From: CAYGZL01 sp964354345
GTDB taxonomy: Bacteria > Chloroflexota > Anaerolineae > Anaerolineales > UBA4823
Assembly (NCBI GenBank): GCA_964354345.1
Contig: CAYGZL010000162.1
Location: forward strand, 1-6,480
Reading direction: 5' to 3'
Length of the DNA: 6,480 nt
The translations under genes were made by a program, and so were the position numbers. The notes beneath the pieces were generated by a model. That model did no database searches. It was not told the DNA's origin and saw nothing but the letters and a program-made list of their open reading frames with translations. How positions within the stretch are numbered: the stretch's first letter is position 1; each line of letters opens with the position of its first letter. Shown one piece after another: positions 6,164 to 6,480 of this stretch.

Positions 6164-6186
6164 ATAACTTGACGAATAAAATCCTT
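6139..6186. repeat. 8-bp inverted repeat AAGGATTT / AAATCCTT spanning the divergent promoters
   Basis: Perfect arms at 6139-6146 and 6179-6186. The left arm touches the operon's -35 box and the right arm lies in the spacer of the regulator's promoter. It could be an accessory site or chance in AT-rich DNA. Confidence 0.4.
6143..6165. repeat. 23-bp imperfect palindrome between the divergent -35 boxes
   Basis: Arms ATTTGTA and TACAAAT enclose TAATAATTG. Only one pair of positions breaks the symmetry (T6150 against G6158, a T-G pairing). It ends 2 bp from one -35 box and 3 bp from the other, so its centre (6154) is nearly the centre of the divergent promoter region. It overlaps the tandem-repeat reading of the same bases. 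Confidence 0.75.
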
Positions 6187-6197
6187 CATGATATAGT
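6169..6197 (+). promoter_or_regulatory. Promoter of the MerR-family regulator gene
   Basis: TTGACG (6169-6174), a 17-bp spacer and TATAGT (6192-6197), with TGA just before the -10 box giving an extended -10. Transcription should begin near 6204, leaving a leader of about 52 nt. The 17-bp spacer is normal, unlike the 19-20 bp spacers used by classical metal-type MerR activators, so repression rather than DNA-twisting activation is expected. Confidence 0.8.
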
Positions 6198-6216
6198 AAC
6201 TTCAGACAAAATGATA

Positions 6217-6231
6217 CCTACCAATGGTAGG
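6217..6231. repeat. Perfect 15-bp palindrome in the regulator's 5' leader
   Basis: CCTACCA and TGGTAGG flank a single A. It covers about +14 to +28 of the predicted regulator transcript and ends 24 bp before its ATG. It may be an operator for autorepression, or in RNA a 6-bp hairpin with an AAU loop. Confidence 0.65.
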
Positions 6232-6255
6232 CTTGTTTAGTGTGATGAGGTCCTT

Positions 6256-6480
6256 ATGAGTCCTTTACCAGATGTCAAGGTTGGCAGTGAAAAGTCTTTG
6301 TATAATATTGGCGTTGTCGCGCGTATGACTGGCATCTCCATGGCCACATTAAGAGCCTGGGAGCGCCGATATGAATTCCCGGAGTCCGAGCGGACAGCCG
6401 GTGGGCACCGGTTATATTCGGAGCGGGATGTTATCCGTCTTCGGTGGGTGAAGGAGCGAATTGATGAGGGCATGCAGACT
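6256..6480 (+). CDS. MerR-family regulator, CarH/LitR-like DNA-binding domain, cut by window edge
   Basis: 75 residues are visible and the frame is open at the edge. After a 14-residue leader comes the MerR winged helix: YNIGVVARMTGISMATLRAW (16-35), then ERRY (36-39), the wing ERTAGGHRLYS (45-55) and RDVIRLRWVKERIDEGMQ (57-74). The AWERRY and AGGHRLYS words together with LRWVKERIDEGM are typical of the CarH/LitR/CarA group, whose C-terminal half binds cobalamin and in many members senses light through adenosylcobalamin. That half is beyond the edge, so the B12 domain is inferred. GAGG at 6247-6250, 5 nt before the ATG, supports the start. The gene is divergent from a photolyase operon, the usual setting for this group. 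The expected role is a dark-state repressor of the operon and perhaps of itself. Confidence 0.88.
   Translation, partial: MSPLPDVKVGSEKSLYNIGVVARMTGISMATLRAWERRYEFPESERTAGGHRLYSERDVIRLRWVKERIDEGMQT

Overview
The window reads as chromosomal DNA of a free-living bacterium with moderate GC content, Shine-Dalgarno-led genes and sigma70-type promoters. Several proteins (the YghO-like acetyltransferase, the B12-type MerR regulator and the plant/cyanobacterial-like aldo/keto reductase) remind me of Chloroflexota, Anaerolineae in particular. That is inference from family resemblance only. No mobile element, tRNA, rRNA or CRISPR array was seen.

Right end (about 4190-6480, plus the photolyase down to 2776): a MerR-family regulator runs off the right edge on the + strand. 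Its DNA-binding domain resembles the CarH/LitR group of light- and cobalamin-responsive repressors. Divergent from it, on the - strand, is a compact operon: TIGR01777-family SDR epimerase, aldo/keto reductase, class I CPD photolyase. The gaps are 12 bp and then an ATGA overlap. The two divergent promoters both have TTGACG at -35 and a 17-bp spacer. The 28 bp between their -35 boxes hold a 23-bp imperfect palindrome, which can also be read as tandem 11-bp repeats of CarH-operator type, the last one covering the operon's -35 box. A second perfect 15-bp palindrome lies in the regulator's 5' leader. The likely reading is a light/B12-controlled photoprotection and repair unit.

Middle (2447-2775): this stretch has no intact gene, but it carries the wreck of an ABC-transporter ATPase. 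A Walker A segment is joined directly, in the wrong frame, to an H-loop/C-terminal segment, with roughly 150 residues missing. The relic lies just upstream of a two-lobed GNAT-like acetyltransferase. The start of that gene is fixed by an AGGAGG site, and its likely -10 box overlaps the relic's stop codon.

Left end (1-1163): a membrane-anchored alpha/beta hydrolase is followed 15 bp later by the start of a peroxiredoxin-like protein cut by the left edge. Codon 45 of that gene is an in-frame TGA exactly where the family has the first Cys of its CPFC motif. A short hairpin with a G in its apical loop lies at bacterial-SECIS distance behind it. I therefore read the gene as a selenoprotein with a U-P-F-C active site, which ordinary gene callers would miss or truncate.
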